From: Acidovorax_G lacteus
GTDB taxonomy: Bacteria; Pseudomonadota; Gammaproteobacteria; Burkholderiales; Burkholderiaceae_C
DNA length: 64,000 bases
Direction: 5' to 3'
Assembly (NCBI RefSeq): GCF_039540375.1
Contig: NZ_BAABEX010000005.1
Coordinates: forward strand, 9,374-73,373
This document shows positions 61,247 to 64,000 of this stretch, one piece after another (within the stretch, counting starts at the first letter, position 1; each line of letters begins with the position of its first letter). The notes below the pieces were generated by a model. The model ran no database searches. It saw only the letters and a list, made by a program, of their open reading frames with translations, and was not told the origin of the DNA. Made by a program: the position numbers and the translations under genes.

Positions 61247-63889
61247 ATGAACGCCACCACCCCTCTGCACCTGCTGGGTGCGCCCTCGGCACACGATGCC
61301 GACCCCCTCGAGACCGCCGAATGGCGCGACGCCTTTCTGGCGTTGTATGCCACCGCCGGGCCCGAACGGGCGCGCCAGATTCTGGACTCGCTGGCACAAC
61401 TGGCGCGCGCGCAGCGCGTGGGATGGCAACCCGACCTCAACACCCCGTACGTCAACACCGTGGCGGTGCAAGACCAGCCGCTGTTCCCGGGCGACCTGGC
61501 CATCGAGGAGCGGCTGGCGTCGCTGATGCGCTGGAACGCGCTGGCCATGGTGGTGCGCGCCAACCAGGCCTATGGCGAGCTGGGCGGGCACATTGCCAGC
61601 TACGCCAGCGCGGCCGACCTGTTCGAGTGCGGCTTCAACCACTTCTTTCGCGCCCGTGAAGGCACGGGCCCCGGCCAGCACCGGGGCGACCTGGTGTTCT
61701 TCCAGCCGCACAGCGCGCCCGGCGTGTACGCGCGGGCCTACCTGGAAGGCCGCCTGTCGGAACAAGACCTGATGCACTACCGGCAGGAGATCACCGCGCC
61801 CGCAGCTGGTGCCCAGGGCCTGTGCAGCTATCCGCACCCGTGGCTCATGCCCGACTTCTGGCAGTTCCCCACGGGCTCGATGGGCATCGGGCCCATCAGC
61901 AGCATCTACCACGCGCGCTTCATGCGCTACCTCACGCACCGCAACCTGCTCGACTGCATGCATCGCAAGGTGTGGGGCGTGTTCGGTGACGGCGAGATGG
62001 ACGAGCCCGAAAGCATGAGCGCGCTGACCCTGGCCGCACGCGAGGGGCTGGACAACCTGGTCTGGGTGGTCAACTGCAACCTGCAGCGCCTCGATGGCCC
62101 GGTGCGCGGCAACGGCCGCATCGTGGACGAGCTGGAGCGCCTGTTTGCGGGCGCGGGCTGGAACGTCGTCAAGCTGCTGTGGGGCAGCGACTGGGACGGC
62201 CTGTTTGCCCGCGACCTCACGGGCACCCTGGCGCGCACGCTGCAGGCCACGGTGGACGGCCAAATGCAGACCTTTGCCGCCAAGGACGGCCGCTTCAACC
62301 GCGACAACTTCTTTGGCCAGAACCCCGAGCTGGCCGCGCTCGCCCAGGGCATGACGGACGAACAGATCGACCGCTTGAAGCGCGGCGGGCACGACCTGGT
62401 GAAGATCCACGCCGCCTACGCGGCCGCGGCCGCCCACCGGGGCCAGCCCACGGTTATCCTGGCCCACACCAAAAAGGGCTACGGCATGGGCCAGGCCGGG
62501 CAGGGCAAGATGACCACGCACAGCCAGAAGAAGCTCGACGCGGACGACCTGATCGCCTTCCGCAACCGCTTCCAGTTGCCGCTGTCGGACGAGCAGGTCA
62601 CGGGCCTGGCGTTTTACAAGCCCGCCGACGACAGCCCCGAGATGCGATACCTGCGCGAGCGCCGCGCCGCGCTGGGCGGCGCGCTGCCGAAGCGCCACAC
62701 CGCCTGCGACGTGGTGCCTGTGCCCGCGGTGGGCCAGTACGCGCAGTTTGCGCTGCAGGCCGACGGCAAAGAGATGAGCACCACCATGGCCTTTGTGCGC
62801 ATGCTGGGCACGCTGCTGAAGGATGCGCCACTCGGCCCGCGCATCGTGCCCATCGTGGCCGACGAGGCGCGCACCTTCGGCATGGCCAACCTGTTCAAGC
62901 AGGTGGGCATCTACAGCAGCGTGGGCCAGCGCTACGCGCCCGAAGACATCGGCTCGGTGCTCAGCTACCGCGAGGCGCTGGACGGGCAGATTCTGGAAGA
63001 AGGCATCAGCGAAGCCGGTGCCATTGCGAGCTGGACAGCCGCCGCCACCAGCTACAGCGTGCACGGCTTGGCCATGCTGCCGTTCTACATCTACTACTCG
63101 ATGTTCGGCTTCCAGCGCGTGGGCGACGCCATCTGGGCCGCGGCCGACCAGCGCGCACGGGGCTTTCTGCTGGGCGCCACCTCGGGCCGCACCACGCTGG
63201 GCGGCGAGGGCCTGCAGCACCAGGACGGTTCCAGCCACCTGGTGGCGGCCACCATCCCCAACTGCAAGGCGTACGACCCGGCCTATGCGGGCGAGCTGGC
63301 CGTGATCCTGGACGCGGGCATGCGCGAGATGATGGTCGAGCAGCAGGACGTGTTCTATTACGTCACGCTGATGAACGAAAACTACGCCCAGCCCGACCTG
63401 CCCGCAGGCGCGGCCGAAGGCGTGCTGCGCGGCGCCTATGTGTTCGAGCGCCACACGCCCGCCACCCCCGCGGCGGGCGCACCGGCCGTCACGCTGCTGG
63501 GCTCGGGCGCCATCCTCACCGAAGTGCGCCAGGCCGCTGTGGCCCTGGCCGCCGAGGGCATCGCGGCCACTGTGGTCAGCGTGACGAGCTGGAGCGAACT
63601 GGCCCGCGACGGCCAGGCCTGCGAACAGCGCTGGCTGGCCGGGCAGCCCGCAGGCACCCCCTGGATCACGGCGCTGCTGCAGGCCACCGAAGGGCCGGTG
63701 ATTGCCGCCACCGATTACGTGCGCGCCGTGCCCGAGACGGTGCGCGCCTGGATGCCCGAGGGGCGGCGCTTGGTGACGCTGGGCACCGATGGGTTTGGGC
63801 GCAGCGATACGCGGGCTGCGTTGCGGCGGTTTTTTGGGGTGGATGCGCAGGCGGTGGTGGGGGCGGCCAGGGCGGTGCTGGGGGGGTGA
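61247..63889 (+). CDS. mdeB: Homodimeric 2-oxo-acid dehydrogenase E1 (MdeB-like 2-oxobutyrate dehydrogenase)
   Basis: An 880-residue AceE-type E1. Thiamine-diphosphate binding is seen in FGDGEMDEPESMSALTLA (about residues 248-265). Other family blocks are GSMGIGPISSIYHARFMRYL and YYSMFGFQRVGDAIWAAADQ. AceE decarboxylates pyruvate, but this copy has no aceF/lpd beside it and is linked to methionine gamma-lyase and Lrp regulators, exactly as mdeB of Pseudomonas putida, whose product prefers 2-oxobutyrate. The symbol is therefore given by context; a second pyruvate dehydrogenase E1 is the alternative. It would share E2/E3 encoded elsewhere. Confidence 0.8.
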   Translation: MNATTPLHLLGAPSAHDADPLETAEWRDAFLALYATAGPERARQILDSLAQLARAQRVGWQPDLNTPYVNTVAVQDQPLFPGDLAIEERLASLMRWNALAMVVRANQAYGELGGHIASYASAADLFECGFNHFFRAREGTGPGQHRGDLVFFQPHSAPGVYARAYLEGRLSEQDLMHYRQEITAPAAGAQGLCSYPHPWLMPDFWQFPTGSMGIGPISSIYHARFMRYLTHRNLLDCMHRKVWGVFGDGEMDEPESMSALTLAAREGLDNLVWVVNCNLQRLDGPVRGNGRIVDELERLFAGAGWNVVKLLWGSDWDGLFARDLTGTLARTLQATVDGQMQTFAAKDGRFNRDNFFGQNPELAALAQGMTDEQIDRLKRGGHDLVKIHAAYAAAAAHRGQPTVILAHTKKGYGMGQAGQGKMTTHSQKKLDADDLIAFRNRFQLPLSDEQVTGLAFYKPADDSPEMRYLRERRAALGGALPKRHTACDVVPVPAVGQYAQFALQADGKEMSTTMAFVRMLGTLLKDAPLGPRIVPIVADEARTFGMANLFKQVGIYSSVGQRYAPEDIGSVLSYREALDGQILEEGISEAGAIASWTAAATSYSVHGLAMLPFYIYYSMFGFQRVGDAIWAAADQRARGFLLGATSGRTTLGGEGLQHQDGSSHLVAATIPNCKAYDPAYAGELAVILDAGMREMMVEQQDVFYYVTLMNENYAQPDLPAGAAEGVLRGAYVFERHTPATPAAGAPAVTLLGSGAILTEVRQAAVALAAEGIAATVVSVTSWSELARDGQACEQRWLAGQPAGTPWITALLQATEGPVIAATDYVRAVPETVRAWMPEGRRLVTLGTDGFGRSDTRAALRRFFGVDAQAVVGAARAVLGG

Positions 63890-63892
63890 GGG

Positions 63893-63947
63893 TTTTGGGT
63901 TGCTCGTGCTTGTTTGTTAAGCACGAGCAGCTATCAAATTAATAGCA
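63893..63947 (+). repeat. Dispersed palindromic repeat, complete copy 5
   Basis: TTGCTCGTGCTTGTTTGTTA, AGCACGAGCAGCTATCAAAT and TAATAGCA. It begins a few bases past the stop of the E1 gene and is oriented like it. The last about 50 bases of the window after it show nothing recognisable. Confidence 0.9.
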
Positions 63948-64000
63948 ATTGGCTCGGTTGGGCGGGTTGGCGGTGGTTGGCCGCTGGCTTGAGCTGTGTT

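Noticed and set aside
61247..63889. Part of the main pyruvate dehydrogenase operon
   Set aside because: No aceF or lpd follows within the available sequence, and the neighbours are mdeA and Lrp genes. The mdeB-like role is preferred, although the alternative is noted.

Overview
The window reads as chromosomal DNA of a high-GC betaproteobacterium of the Comamonadaceae, probably close to Acidovorax. This is inferred from gene content, from the IPTL-CTERM surface protein, and from a dispersed palindromic repeat (core GCTGCTCGTGCTTG...AAGCACGAGCAGC) that I associate with this family. No rRNA, tRNA or CRISPR array was seen. Genes lie densely on both strands.

Region by region. 1-15 kb: a cyclic-di-GMP-rich stretch with a PilZ protein cut by the left edge, two GGDEF diguanylate cyclases and two large membrane GGDEF-EAL proteins, interspersed with housekeeping genes (mog, darP, pmbA, yqeY-rpsU, a YhiN-type flavoprotein, a thioesterase). 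15-24.7 kb: an XRE-type regulator divergent from a small membrane protein, the tRNA-hydroxylation protein TrhP, the ybgC-tolQ-tolR-tolA cluster without tolB-pal, an aminotransferase, ribBX-ribH-nusB and a 2Fe-2S ferredoxin. 24.7-32.2 kb: a non-coding region with duplicated DnaA-box-like units, then an SDR enzyme, gshA, small proteins, the GTPase YlqF, two unrelated enzymes and a transporter. 32.2-39.1 kb: an unusual cluster of a DUF6916 protein, three paralogous phage-tail-collar (Mdp-type) proteins and a 1538-residue secreted beta-propeller/Ig-repeat protein ending in an IPTL-CTERM sorting signal. 39.2-47.3 kb: truC, an ankyrin protein, a DHH phosphoesterase, a thermonuclease, a lipoprotein, a split YeeE/YedE transporter pair, YqhA, a metallocarboxypeptidase and a DUF924 protein. 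47.4-53.2 kb: a defence-like accessory region with a NERD-UvrD helicase, a strikingly A/T-rich SIR2-domain protein, a glyoxalase remnant, a Fic AMP-transferase with its own palindromic operator, and a decayed DUF2130 gene. 53.3-58.8 kb: glnS, aroQ, arfB, an extradiol dioxygenase and an esterase. 58.8-63.9 kb: a methionine-catabolism module (mdeA, mdeB-like E1 and two Lrp/AsnC regulators).

How the parts fit. The mde module would convert methionine to methanethiol, ammonia and 2-oxobutyrate, and then 2-oxobutyrate to propionyl-CoA. The best candidates for undescribed biology are the helicase plus SIR2 pair at 47.4-50.9 kb and the tail-collar/IPTL-CTERM cluster at 32.2-39.1 kb. Non-coding points of interest are a 163-bp element present twice with exactly equal length, a palindromic repeat whose complete copies all follow a gene on the same strand (and one partial copy of which is translated inside a flavoprotein), and the DnaA-box direct repeats near 25 kb.
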